From: Candidatus Bathyarchaeota archaeon
GTDB taxonomy: Archaea; Thermoproteota; Bathyarchaeia; TCS64
Length of the DNA stretch: 33,411 bases
Direction of reading: 5' to 3'
Assembly (NCBI GenBank): GCA_018652685.1
Contig: JABIBQ010000032.1
Coordinates: 1 to 33,411 of the forward strand
Shown: piece by piece, positions 23,265 through 30,632 of the stretch
Numbering within the stretch: position 1 is the stretch's first letter
Layout of the letters: every line of letters begins with the position of its first letter
Position numbers and translations under genes: made by a program
The notes under the pieces: model-generated
Told to the model about the DNA's origin: nothing
What the model saw: the letters and a program-made list of their open reading frames with translations, nothing else
Databases searched by the model: none

Positions 23265-23279
23265 AAGCGTTAAACGCTT
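23265..23279. promoter_or_regulatory. Inverted repeat over the PfkB promoter (possible operator)
   Basis: AAGCGTT-A-AACGCTT is a perfect 7-bp inverted repeat around one base. Its centre contains the TATA-like GTTAAAC, about 26 bases before the GTG start at 23298. A dimer bound here would block the basal factors, so repression is the simplest reading. Confidence 0.5.
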
Positions 23280-23297
23280 ATACTTCTATTATTTTTC

Positions 23298-24170
23298 GTG
23301 AACATCACAGCAGTCGGCCACATATCAATTGACACATTGATCACTGAGAGTGGTCAATTCGAACAGCTGGGCGGACCGCCGAGCTTCATGTCCGCGGTAA
23401 GTGATGTCATCGCCTCAAAGGTTGGCGTGGTAACCCGATTCGGACCTGATTTTCCGGAGGTTTTCCGTGAGCTGTTCAGGGAGAGAGGAATCGACCTAGC
23501 ACCTTGGACATGTGAATCTCCTACGACCCGTTTCATCTTGGATTACACATCACAGCCAAGGGGTTTGGGTGTGGGGTCCGTGTGTGACTGTATCGAGGCC
23601 GCCGATGTTCTTGATTCTGGCTGCGTGGTCCTCTCCCCGATTGTTGGGGAAATCAATGAATCCCTCCTCGGCTCTGTTGAATCCGATTTCCTGGCCCTTG
23701 ACCCCCAGGGACTGGTAAGGAAAATCTATGATGACGGCTCCATAACGCTTGAGCCATGGAGTTCACCCCACCTGAGTAGGGTAAACCTGCTGAAAACCAG
23801 TGTTCGCGAGCATTTATTCATTTCAGGTGAGCCCGACCCCTTGAGAAGCCTGGAAAAGATCATTGAGATCGGTGTTGATTTTGCAGTGATCACTCTTGGG
23901 GACGGTGGATCACTGGTGCATTCAGAGGACACAAGGCTCAAGGTGCCAGTTTACCCCACCGAGACCGTTGATTCCACCGGTGCTGGGGACTGTTTTCTAG
24001 CCGCGCTATCACATTCCCTGAGCAGAGGAGAGCTCCTTCAGTGGTCCTGTGCATGGGCTTCAGCGGTTGCATCATCGGTTGTTGAGACCCGAGGGCCTTT
24101 CATTGAATTATCAAGGACTGCAGTGACTGAAAGGGCTGAGAATTTACTCGAAAAGATTCAACGGGTCTAG
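23298..24170 (+). CDS. PfkB-family carbohydrate/nucleoside kinase
   Basis: This 290-residue ribokinase-fold kinase begins 'MNITAVGHISIDTLI' with the family's N-terminal substrate strand (G-x-x-x-x-D) and 'LGGPPSFMSAV' (the usual GG.a.N.a region). Near the C-terminus 'DSTGAGDCFLAAL' carries the catalytic base Asp231 and the anion hole (GAGD). It phosphorylates a sugar, a nucleoside or a related alcohol with ATP; the specificity is not visible. The start is GTG, consistent with a leaderless mRNA from the TATA at about 23270. Its stop shares the CTAG tetranucleotide with the convergent membrane protein gene. Confidence 0.9.
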   Translation: MNITAVGHISIDTLITESGQFEQLGGPPSFMSAVSDVIASKVGVVTRFGPDFPEVFRELFRERGIDLAPWTCESPTTRFILDYTSQPRGLGVGSVCDCIEAADVLDSGCVVLSPIVGEINESLLGSVESDFLALDPQGLVRKIYDDGSITLEPWSSPHLSRVNLLKTSVREHLFISGEPDPLRSLEKIIEIGVDFAVITLGDGGSLVHSEDTRLKVPVYPTETVDSTGAGDCFLAALSHSLSRGELLQWSCAWASAVASSVVETRGPFIELSRTAVTERAENLLEKIQRV

Positions 24171-24670
24171 GCGAACCTTCGCTTGGCAAACCAGTAGACA
24201 ACCATGGCAACCAATACATCCACGGTCAACCAGACCATGGTACCCATGAATTCAAAACCCAATCTAGCTGATTTCAACGCGCTTGCAGAATCGGCTGCCG
24301 CCTCCACATCAGCGGAGGCTTCTGCAACACTAGAAATATTATCCGATCCAACTTCGATTTCTGATAGTTTTTCTATTTCCGCAGACAGGTCTTCAATGTC
24401 TAATAAAATCGACTCGTTGTTAACCCACAACCCATGACTTCCCTCAGTTGAGTTCACTGTATCCCAGAACAACTCAACCGAGTCATTCTCTTCCACCGAT
24501 AACGACTCGTTCTCAGGTGAAAACCCTTTACCAGTGAGAGTGATTGTATCTCCTTTCTCCCCTGTTAGTGTGGGGGTGGTATACATGGCCATCTGGCCGG
24601 GTACGGCTGAGACAAGTATGTATCCGACGAACACCGCGACTACCATATATACGATTGACTTGGGGGCCAT
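24167..24670 (-). CDS. Membrane-anchored extracellular protein with TIG-like segment and coiled coil
   Basis: This 167-residue protein has an N-terminal hydrophobic signal anchor ('IVYMVVAVFVGYILVSAVPG', about 6-25). An exported region follows whose 'GDTITLTGKGFSPENESLSV' resembles the IPT/TIG or Ig-like repeats of archaeal surface proteins. Then comes an acidic, Ala/Ser/Glu-rich helix (about 85-130) and a C-terminal membrane helix ending in 'KRRFA'. Both termini would be cytosolic with a ~110-residue external loop. Many N-x-S/T sites are present, compatible with glycosylation. ATG 24670 is chosen because a TATA box lies 27.5 bases upstream; a TTG lies one codon earlier. The family is unknown. 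Confidence 0.65.
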   Translation of the reverse strand: MAPKSIVYMVVAVFVGYILVSAVPGQMAMYTTPTLTGEKGDTITLTGKGFSPENESLSVEENDSVELFWDTVNSTEGSHGLWVNNESILLDIEDLSAEIEKLSEIEVGSDNISSVAEASADVEAAADSASALKSARLGFEFMGTMVWLTVDVLVAMVVYWFAKRRFA

Positions 24671-24694
24671 CAACTACATTGAACCCTCGTTGAA

Positions 24695-24700
24695 CTTAAT
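24695..24700 (-). promoter_or_regulatory. TATA box of the TIG-like membrane protein gene
   Basis: On the minus strand GCATTAAGTT is centred 27.5 bases before the ATG at 24670, so this gene has its own promoter in the 89-base gap after the winged-helix gene. Confidence 0.45.
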
Positions 24701-24759
24701 GCTAGAGATTAGAACAGTGCGCGAGAGTCCCATTCTACCCCGTTCAAATATTAGAACAC

Positions 24760-25200
24760 TCAACGCGGTCGGTCCCTCCAAATCTTGATGGTCTCGTACC
24801 AGAGGATCACGTTGGGTACCAGCCCCATGATGATGGTGGTATAGGTTTCCCTCGTGGGATGAAGTGGCGACTGGATCAAATACGTGACCAGCATCGTGGT
24901 CAAGAGAACCGCGTAGAAAAGGTAACGGGGCAGCATGATGCCTCCGAAGCTGATGAACTGGCGAAGTACGCCCACCTTGACCTCCCTCACCAGCTTGTAG
25001 TCGCCATACTCGTTCTCGATGAGCTCCAGGTCCTTGAGCTTGTTCAGGTGGTAGCTGGACACGCTGGGGCTACTGAATCCCAGATCCCGTTGCACCTCCC
25101 TGACGCCCACCTTGGTCCCCGGCTTCTTGAGCATATGCATGTAGACCAGGAGGGTCTTGCCCTTTAGCTCGGACTCTATGATGGCTTCTTTGCTGGACAT
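24760..25200 (-). CDS. Membrane-anchored winged-helix transcriptional regulator
   Basis: This 146-residue protein has an N-terminal winged helix-turn-helix (about 8-70; 'VREVQRDLGFSSPSVSSYHLNKLKDLELIENEYGDY' includes the recognition helix and wing) joined by a basic linker to two hydrophobic helices (about 92-135), 'LFYAVLLTTMLVTYLIQS' and 'YTTIIMGLVPNVILWYETI'. The DNA-binding part would face the cytosol. Such one-component membrane regulators are common in archaea and may sense envelope or ion signals. AGGAGT lies about 6-10 bases before its ATG, and a TATA box TTTAAA (25237-25242) sits 39 bases upstream, giving a short leader. The target is unknown; the adjacent TIG-like surface gene is one candidate. 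Confidence 0.85.
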   Translation of the reverse strand: MSSKEAIIESELKGKTLLVYMHMLKKPGTKVGVREVQRDLGFSSPSVSSYHLNKLKDLELIENEYGDYKLVREVKVGVLRQFISFGGIMLPRYLFYAVLLTTMLVTYLIQSPLHPTRETYTTIIMGLVPNVILWYETIKIWRDRPR

Positions 25201-25230
25201 CTGGGACTCCTTTCCTCAGATATTACTGAA

Positions 25231-26070
25231 TCAGTCTTTAAACATGTTGAGAAGGGCCAGGGTTGCCTGGACCGCTTCCTCCGTCCTTACAGTGGCGGTG
25301 CCCTGATTCGGCACGGTGTTGACGATGAAATCAAACGCCTCCTCCATGCGCCTACCCTGCCTCTCCATGATCTTCCCGATGCCATGCTTGTAAGAGCCGA
25401 ACACTATCAGCGTCTTGTAGGCCTCGTCCCACCTGTCCTCGATGGCATCGGCGACTTTACCGAAGTTCTCTCCGAGTTTTGACGTGGCGATGGTCAGGTC
25501 CCACTCCGGGCTATGGACTAGGTCGCTGAGCCTTCCCTTGCTACCCCTGAGGTCGTAACCCCAGTACTCGTCCAGCCTGAGCTTCTTTACCTGCCTCCCC
25601 CTTGGGAGTGGCCCCATTTCCATTACCTGTGTGGTTATCCTTGCGCCCAGCTGTGGTGCCTTGCCCCTTATGCCGAGTGGCGCGTTGACGCCGATGTCAA
25701 CGAGGTAACCGTCCTCCGTGTGCTTGATAACAACGCCGTCGCGGTACTCTCCCTCTTTGATGTCATTAAGGGTGTAGCTGGTTGTATGGTGCGGCGTCCT
25801 CAGTGGTGGAAGCATACCCGCGTACTTCAATTCCTCCCTATGGTCGAAGAGGTGCTTCCTCAGGTACTGTGGTGCCTCAAGGTACCCCAGGACGTACTTC
25901 ATGAGTAGGCTCTCGTCCTGTTTGTCCCTGTAGATGATTATCTCGTCAACCCTGAATATTCCGGCGGCCCGCCCCAGCTGGCCTAGTACTATGGTTTTCT
26001 CACGGAGGTGCCCTATCTCTGACACCATCGATGATGGAACCGCTATGCTGATCTTGTTTCTTCTTCTCAT
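25231..26070 (-). CDS. SPOUT-family RNA methyltransferase (SPOUT1/C9orf114-like, COG2106)
   Basis: This 279-residue protein is of the archaeal/eukaryotic SPOUT1 type. The N-terminal knot-fold half contains 'LGQLGRAAGIFRVDEIIIYRD', an OB-like insertion occupies about 95-170 ('GEYRDGVVIKHTEDGYLVDIGVNAPL'), and the C-terminal knot has 'VFGSYKHGIGKIM' and 'NTVPNQGTATVRTEEA', the SAM-binding loops. These enzymes are trefoil-knot RNA methyltransferases; the human member acts on RNA and is linked to uridine N3 methylation. The RNA target in archaea is not established here. Its ATG overlaps the stop of the upstream gene (ATGA, 26067-26070), so the two are coupled. Confidence 0.88.
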   Translation of the reverse strand: MRRRNKISIAVPSSMVSEIGHLREKTIVLGQLGRAAGIFRVDEIIIYRDKQDESLLMKYVLGYLEAPQYLRKHLFDHREELKYAGMLPPLRTPHHTTSYTLNDIKEGEYRDGVVIKHTEDGYLVDIGVNAPLGIRGKAPQLGARITTQVMEMGPLPRGRQVKKLRLDEYWGYDLRGSKGRLSDLVHSPEWDLTIATSKLGENFGKVADAIEDRWDEAYKTLIVFGSYKHGIGKIMERQGRRMEEAFDFIVNTVPNQGTATVRTEEAVQATLALLNMFKD

Positions 26071-26561
26071 TCTGAATCCCTGTGTTTTGGCCAGCTCTTC
26101 CAGCCTGTTTTAACGTATCTTTCCCTGCCTTCAAGGTCCGCCTTGACCCACTCCAGGAAGCCGTTGAAGCTCCTGATGCTCGCCAGTTCCCCATTGGTCC
26201 CCAACCCCATCCTGACCAGGCTCTCGATGAACCTGCCCTCGGCATAGTCCTGGGTCTCGTCAACTATCTTGACCTCGGTCACCCTGTAGCCAAGCTCCTT
26301 GAGAGTGTCCATCGCGTGGGTGAAGACGTAACCGGTGCAGATGTGTATGGCCTCGTCGGTGGACACCGCGAGGGCGTCGATTCCCTCCAGTATTATCTGG
26401 GTCGCTGATCTCAGATACGCCTTGTACTTGAATTCGTCACCCTGGAACAGCTCCATAGGTATCTCGCCCCAGTGGTTCTCGCCCGTCTCGACCCTGCGGA
26501 GTACAATCACTGTGCCCCCGATGAGGTCTCCCCAGCCTGAGTCGTCCACCTCGATGACCAT
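26067..26561 (-). CDS. Conserved archaeal protein of unknown function, coupled to SPOUT methyltransferase
   Basis: This 164-residue soluble protein begins 'MVIEVDDSGWGDLIGGTVIV' and has 'IPMELFQGDEF' and 'VSTDEAIHICTGYVFTHAMDTLKELGYRV'. The alternating strands and acidic residues (Asp6, Asp7, Asp12, then Asp91/Glu92 and the Asp/Glu in 'VDETQDYAEGRF') suggest an alpha/beta fold with a possible metal site. A nuclease- or RNase H-like role is a guess only. It shares four bases with the SPOUT gene and its own TATA box (26588-26593) is 29.5 bases upstream, so the pair forms one transcript. I cannot name the family. Confidence 0.7.
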   Translation of the reverse strand: MVIEVDDSGWGDLIGGTVIVLRRVETGENHWGEIPMELFQGDEFKYKAYLRSATQIILEGIDALAVSTDEAIHICTGYVFTHAMDTLKELGYRVTEVKIVDETQDYAEGRFIESLVRMGLGTNGELASIRSFNGFLEWVKADLEGRERYVKTGWKSWPKHRDSE

Positions 26562-26587
26562 GGTTGATGCTAGTTGTTGTGAGGGGG

Positions 26588-26593
26588 TTAAAA
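26588..26593 (-). promoter_or_regulatory. TATA box of the unknown-protein/SPOUT operon
   Basis: On the minus strand GTTTTTTAACC is centred about 29.5 bases before the ATG at 26561. It lies in the 41-base gap after the isomerase gene. Confidence 0.5.
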
Positions 26594-26602
26594 AACAGTA
26601 TC

Positions 26603-27664
26603 CTAGTCCTTCATGCTTGCCTTGAGGGATTCGATGGACTCGGTGGTCCCTGGATCGATGCCGTAGAGCACACCAAGGTACGCGCTGGCAAAGTCCCCGA
26701 TGAGCAACGCGGACATCATCCTTGTCAGTAGGGTTTTGCCCACCGCCTGAACCTCCACTAGCCTGCCGAACTTCTCAGACATAAGGTCCTTTGATACTCC
26801 GATCTTCTTGCTGAGCCTCTCATCTTCGAGTGGATCTTTGATTACTACCACGCAGTTGGTGCACAGCAGGTCCTCGCTCCCCTCCCTGGCCATTACCGCG
26901 TTGTGGAACGCCTCTGGGAAGAAGTTGGTGGCCGCCGGGCTCTTGCTGTTCTCGTTGAACTGGGTGCTGTACCTGTATGCGACGGCCTGGAACTGGCGAG
27001 GGGCGTAGATGAATGGAATGTACTCCTTCAGTATGTTTGCAAGCTGCTTTCCCATGTTCTCGTCGGTGGGGGCATCCAGTTTCATGGAATCGCATAGGAT
27101 CCTCGTGACCTCTAGGGTCTCAAGTATTTCCTCATACTGAGTGTGCTCGATCAACCCGACTTTTTTTGATACAGCGGCTAGTGAGAAGAACTGGAAAGGG
27201 ATCGCGGCACGGGGCTGGATTCCTTTCTTGAAGTAGACGACCGGGTTACCATTCTCTTTGGCGAGTTTCTCAAGCTCCCCTCCTGAGCAGAAGCAGATGA
27301 TCCTGCACCCCCTCTTCCGGCCCTCGTGGTACTGACTCAGAGTCTCCTCCGTGTTGCCCGAGTAACTGACAGCATAGACAAGGGTCTTCTCGTCCACCCA
27401 CCCAGGCAAGTGATACCCCCTAGATACCTGAATAGGCACCTTTGTGGAGTACAACAGCCAGTCTGAGAGTAGGAGTCCACCAACGGCGGAGCCTCCCATG
27501 CCGGCGATGAGGACCGAGGAGTAATCATATTCGCCCCCCAAATCAACCTGAAGGGTCTCAATTATCGCCCTCTCGGCGTTGTCGGCGAACCGTGCTATCT
27601 CTGTCAACATCCCGCCCTTGTCAATTGATAGAACGTGCTTCAAGTTATCGAGGATCCCTTCCAT
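26603..27664 (-). CDS. Bifunctional phosphoglucose/phosphomannose isomerase
   Basis: This 353-residue SIS-domain isomerase is of the archaeal PGI/PMI type. It contains 'VLIAGMGGSAVGGLLLSDWL' and 'VYAVSYSGNTEETLSQYHEG', the two phosphosugar-binding loops of the first SIS domain, and the conserved 'TQFNENSKSPAATNFFPEAFHN' of this family, which carries active-site Glu and His. It interconverts glucose-6-phosphate, mannose-6-phosphate and fructose-6-phosphate in the cytosol, linking sugar and glycan precursor metabolism. A TATA box is centred 26.5 bases before its ATG. Length is normal. Confidence 0.93.
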   Translation of the reverse strand: MEGILDNLKHVLSIDKGGMLTEIARFADNAERAIIETLQVDLGGEYDYSSVLIAGMGGSAVGGLLLSDWLLYSTKVPIQVSRGYHLPGWVDEKTLVYAVSYSGNTEETLSQYHEGRKRGCRIICFCSGGELEKLAKENGNPVVYFKKGIQPRAAIPFQFFSLAAVSKKVGLIEHTQYEEILETLEVTRILCDSMKLDAPTDENMGKQLANILKEYIPFIYAPRQFQAVAYRYSTQFNENSKSPAATNFFPEAFHNAVMAREGSEDLLCTNCVVVIKDPLEDERLSKKIGVSKDLMSEKFGRLVEVQAVGKTLLTRMMSALLIGDFASAYLGVLYGIDPGTTESIESLKASMKD

Positions 27665-27687
27665 ACCCGATAGTTACCGAGTTAAGA

Positions 27688-27693
27688 TTAAAA
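27688..27693 (-). promoter_or_regulatory. TATA box of the isomerase gene
   Basis: On the minus strand CTTATTTTTAATC is centred 26.5 bases before the ATG at 27664. It predicts a leaderless mRNA in the 38-base gap behind the M20 gene. Confidence 0.55.
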
Positions 27694-27702
27694 ATAAGAG
27701 GG

Positions 27703-28908
27703 TTAAGAGACATCGCATATTTTGCAGGCGAGGGCTGCGTATACCTTGATGGTGTCAAGGTAGTCCTGTACCCTGACGTGGTCCCTCTGGGTGTGTGCGT
27801 ACTCCTCCTCGCCGGGCCCGAACCCGATTACCGGTATTCCCAAGGGGGCATAGAACCTGCCATCCGTAGCGAATGTCCAGATGCCCTTATTGGGCTCCTT
27901 GTAGCTCTCGGTGATTGCCTCCACGGCCTCGCCCACCACCGGGTTCTCATCAGGGTCTGTGTAATACCCTGAGAAAGTCTTCTCCTCAAAGTTGGGGGAA
28001 CGGATAACCGTGGCGTCGAACTCCGAGTCATCCGCCTTCAGCTCATCGATAATGTCATTGAGGTGCCTGTCCAGATCTTCCGCTGTGAAATCGGGATGGT
28101 TCCTGCAGTCTATCCAGAACTTGCACTCCTCAGGCACCACGTTGAACGCCTCGGGGCTCACCGTTATCTGGGTTACAGTCATGCTTGTCTTCCCGTAGAT
28201 GGGGTGGACGGGTGTGCTGGGGGCAAGCTCGTCCTTGACCTTGGTTATCATCTTCATGGCCTTGTAAAGTGCGTTGATACCCCTCTCTGGTGCGCTTGCG
28301 TGGCACGCCCTCCCTTTGACGGTGACGCCAAACTTCATTGTTCCCCTGTGGCCGAGGGCAAGCTGCATATTCGTTGCCTCCCCGATGAGCACCACGTCCG
28401 CGAGGAACTTGCTATCGTTGATGGTGGATTTTGTCCCCGCCCCTCCGACCTCCTCAAAGGCTACACCTGTAACCATGTAATCGCCCTTGAGCCTGATGCC
28501 CAGCTCGTTCATCGCCCTGCCGGCTAGCACCATGGCGGCCACCGCGCCTTTCATGTCGCATGCAGCCCTGCCGTAGATCACCTCGCCGTGGTCGCCCAAC
28601 TCATCCCCGTCCATAATCTTTCCTGAGTAGGGGTCAACCATCTCTCCGACGGGAACGTGGTCGATGTGGCCGTTAAGCAACAGACTCCTTCCCCCTCCCG
28701 TGCCCTTGATGGTGCCCATGGCATCGTTCAGGGTATCCACGCAGGTCGTTGTGTAGTTGAACTCGTTCATCTTTTCCGCTAAGAAACGCGCTGCATCGCC
28801 CTCCTCGCCGCTAGGGCTCGGAATTGATATAAAATCCTGGAGAAACCTGATGCACTCCTCTCGGTTCCCAGCAACCCAATCGTTAACCTGGGCAACAATA
28901 TCAGTCAT
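27703..28908 (-). CDS. M20-family metallopeptidase/deacetylase (ArgE/DapE/CPG2-like)
   Basis: This 401-residue di-zinc M20 enzyme has 'LNGHIDHVPVGE' (His81, Asp83), 'YGRAACDMKGAVAAM' (bridging Asp118), 'VAFEEVGGAGT' (catalytic Glu152, Glu153), and a dimerisation domain with 'VKGRACHASAPERGINA'. It ends with 'FGPGEEEYAHTQRDHVRV', which holds the last metal His. Relatives remove acetyl or succinyl groups (ArgE, DapE, LysK) or cleave peptides. The substrate is not set by the sequence, and no lysine or arginine biosynthesis genes are adjacent. It has its own TATA box. It differs clearly from the M20D gene at 9.6 kb. Confidence 0.92.
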   Translation of the reverse strand: MTDIVAQVNDWVAGNREECIRFLQDFISIPSPSGEEGDAARFLAEKMNEFNYTTTCVDTLNDAMGTIKGTGGGRSLLLNGHIDHVPVGEMVDPYSGKIMDGDELGDHGEVIYGRAACDMKGAVAAMVLAGRAMNELGIRLKGDYMVTGVAFEEVGGAGTKSTINDSKFLADVVLIGEATNMQLALGHRGTMKFGVTVKGRACHASAPERGINALYKAMKMITKVKDELAPSTPVHPIYGKTSMTVTQITVSPEAFNVVPEECKFWIDCRNHPDFTAEDLDRHLNDIIDELKADDSEFDATVIRSPNFEEKTFSGYYTDPDENPVVGEAVEAITESYKEPNKGIWTFATDGRFYAPLGIPVIGFGPGEEEYAHTQRDHVRVQDYLDTIKVYAALACKICDVS

Positions 28909-28932
28909 GGAAACAGAAATGGTTCAAGATTG

Positions 28933-28938
28933 ATAAAA
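28933..28938 (-). promoter_or_regulatory. TATA box of the M20 peptidase gene
   Basis: On the minus strand CCTTTTATCA is centred 27.5 bases before the ATG at 28908, in the short gap behind the ferredoxin gene, giving a predicted leaderless mRNA. Confidence 0.55.
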
Positions 28939-28942
28939 GGAA

Positions 28943-29134
28943 TTACTCAACAACAGTTATACAGTCAACTGGGCAGGCGCCTACGCAGCCCATGCACGCT
29001 ATACACTCTTCCTGTGCAACTACTGAGACCTTGTCCCTTTCGTCCTTGTAGACCCCCATGGGGCAGATGCGTGTGCATGTCTTGCAGTCGATACAGGTAT
29101 CGTAGTTAATTGACACTTCTGGCATGTATACCAC
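28943..29134 (-). CDS. Small 2[4Fe-4S] ferredoxin
   Basis: This 63-residue protein has two cluster motifs, 'CIDCKTCTRICPMGVY' and 'CIACMGCVGACPVDCI', so it is a soluble low-potential electron carrier that could accept electrons from the pyruvate oxidoreductase. The GTG at 29134 is 28 bases after a TATATA box; the ATG at 29125 ('MPEVSINYDTC') would give a 9-base leader and 60 residues, and is equally plausible. It is divergent from gcvPA, 115 bases from its start, and may share its promoter region. Confidence 0.88.
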   Translation of the reverse strand: MVYMPEVSINYDTCIDCKTCTRICPMGVYKDERDKVSVVAQEECIACMGCVGACPVDCITVVE

Positions 29135-29159
29135 TCTGCATAGTTGGCGAGAAGAATGC

Positions 29160-29165
29160 TATATA
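29160..29165. promoter_or_regulatory. Shared TATATA box between ferredoxin and gcvPA
   Basis: Self-complementary TATATA lies 28.5 bases from the ferredoxin GTG (minus strand). It is about 87 bases before the gcvPA TTG, so it could start a leadered gcvP mRNA. A second plus-strand candidate, AGTATTTATTGG near 29199-29210, would give a ~20-base leader containing the GGAGG ribosome binding site. Confidence 0.45.
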
Positions 29166-29237
29166 CATTTTCCTCGGAATAGGACCGTAGGGACAGATAG
29201 TATTTATTGGTTCAGCGTCTCATGTAATATTAATTTT

Positions 29238-29242
29238 GGAGG
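29238..29242 (+). promoter_or_regulatory. Shine-Dalgarno site that sets the gcvPA TTG start
   Basis: GGAGG is followed after seven bases by TTG at 29250. It decides the start: the open frame reaches back to 29124, but the extra 42 residues run through promoter sequence and do not resemble the family. The ATG at 29246 is out of frame. Confidence 0.7.
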
Positions 29243-29249
29243 CAAATGT

Positions 29250-30632
29250 TTGTCAAAAAATCATCCATATCTGCCTAACAGCGTCCCAGAGATCAAGAAG
29301 GGAATGATGGAGAAGATCGGTATCTCATCGATAACCGAGCTCTACTCCGACATCCCAGACAACCTGATCTACAAGGGCGAGTTAGACATCCCAGGGCCAC
29401 ACAGCGAAGCGAAGGTCAAGAGACATGTATCGAGAATGCTTGAGGAGAACACAACCCTCAAGACGGTCCCGTTCCTCGGCGGAGGCGTATGGCCCCACTA
29501 CGTTCCAAGCGTGGTTGACGAGGTCATACACAGGGCCGAGTTCCTTACTAGCTACACGCCCTACCAACCAGAGATCAGTCAGGGCATCCTACAGGCCGTC
29601 TTCGAGTACCAGAGCCTGGTCTCAGAGCTCGTGGGAATGGACGTAACCAACGCCAGCCTGTACGACTGGGCTACCGGCGTCGGAGAGGCCGGGCTGATGT
29701 CCAGCAGGATCACCAGGAGAAAGAAGCTCCTTGTCCCCGACCTCATGAGCCCGGATAGGCTAGCAGTGTTAAAGGTGTACACGGAGCCAGCTGGAATCAC
29801 AGTTGAGGCAGTCGGTCACGACGAGGCCACGGGCCTCATGGACATGGAGGACCTCAAGGGGAAGGCCGACGGCGAGACCGCCATGGTCTACATCGAAAAC
29901 CCCAGCTACCTGGGATTCGCAGAGGCAAACGCCGCAGCCATCGGTGAGGTGGCACATGAACACAAGGCACTATTCGTTGTTGGGGTGGATCCGACCAGCC
30001 TGGGCCTGATGAAGGCACCAGGAGATTACGATGCCGATGTTGTGGTAGGAGAGGGCCAACCTCTCGGGAACCATATGAGCTATGGTGGCCCATTATTGGG
30101 ACTCATGTCATGCAAGCACGACAACAGGTACATCCGACAGATGCCTGGTAGGATTATCGGTCTGACTGAGACCCTCAAGGACCAGAGACAGGCTTTCGTT
30201 ATGACCTTGGCCACACGTGAACAGCACATCAGGCGAGAAAAGGCCACCAGCAACATCTGCAGCAACGAGGCGTTGAACGCGGTAGCTGCAGGCGTCTACC
30301 TGAGCCTCATGGGGCCACAGGGCATGAAGGAGCTCAGCGAGCACATTATGAGCAAGTCAGGATACGCCCAGAAGAAGATAGGGGAGCTCCCAGGGGTCAA
30401 TGCACCTGTCTTTGATAGCTTCCACTTCAAGGAATTCACGGTGAACTTCCAGTACAAGTCACTCAAGGAAGTGAACGCTGCCCTAAGCGCAGCAGATATC
30501 CAGGCCGGGATACCACTCAACAAGAGCTTCCCGGAGCTGGGTGAGACCGCGCTCTACTGCGTCACCGAGATGCACAGTAAGAAGGACATAGATCTACTGG
30601 TCTCCATCCTCAAGGAGGCGCTTGAGGGATGA
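29250..30632 (+). CDS. gcvPA: Glycine dehydrogenase (decarboxylating) subunit 1
   Basis: This is the 460-residue N-terminal half of the split P protein of the glycine cleavage system. 'HPYLPNSVPEIKKGMMEKIG' at the start, 'TVPFLGGGVWPHYVPSVV', 'YTPYQPEISQGILQAVFEYQ', and 'KATSNICSNEALNA' are signature blocks of GcvPA. With GcvPB it decarboxylates glycine and loads the aminomethyl group onto the lipoyl H protein. The start is TTG, supported by GGAGG. The stop overlaps the gcvPB ATG (29-32 kb operon, shared bases 30629-30632). The H and T proteins are not in the window. Confidence 0.94.
   Translation: MSKNHPYLPNSVPEIKKGMMEKIGISSITELYSDIPDNLIYKGELDIPGPHSEAKVKRHVSRMLEENTTLKTVPFLGGGVWPHYVPSVVDEVIHRAEFLTSYTPYQPEISQGILQAVFEYQSLVSELVGMDVTNASLYDWATGVGEAGLMSSRITRRKKLLVPDLMSPDRLAVLKVYTEPAGITVEAVGHDEATGLMDMEDLKGKADGETAMVYIENPSYLGFAEANAAAIGEVAHEHKALFVVGVDPTSLGLMKAPGDYDADVVVGEGQPLGNHMSYGGPLLGLMSCKHDNRYIRQMPGRIIGLTETLKDQRQAFVMTLATREQHIRREKATSNICSNEALNAVAAGVYLSLMGPQGMKELSEHIMSKSGYAQKKIGELPGVNAPVFDSFHFKEFTVNFQYKSLKEVNAALSAADIQAGIPLNKSFPELGETALYCVTEMHSKKDIDLLVSILKEALEG

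Noticed and set aside
29124-29249. N-terminal extension of GcvPA by 42 codons
   Set aside because: The residues are unlike any GcvPA start and are encoded by promoter sequence; GGAGG plus TTG at 29250 explains the true start.
29135-29249. Glycine riboswitch in the gcvPA leader
   Set aside because: I looked for the paired aptamer pattern of glycine riboswitches and saw no conserved stems or GGA-rich cores of the right kind; the leader is short and A/T-rich.
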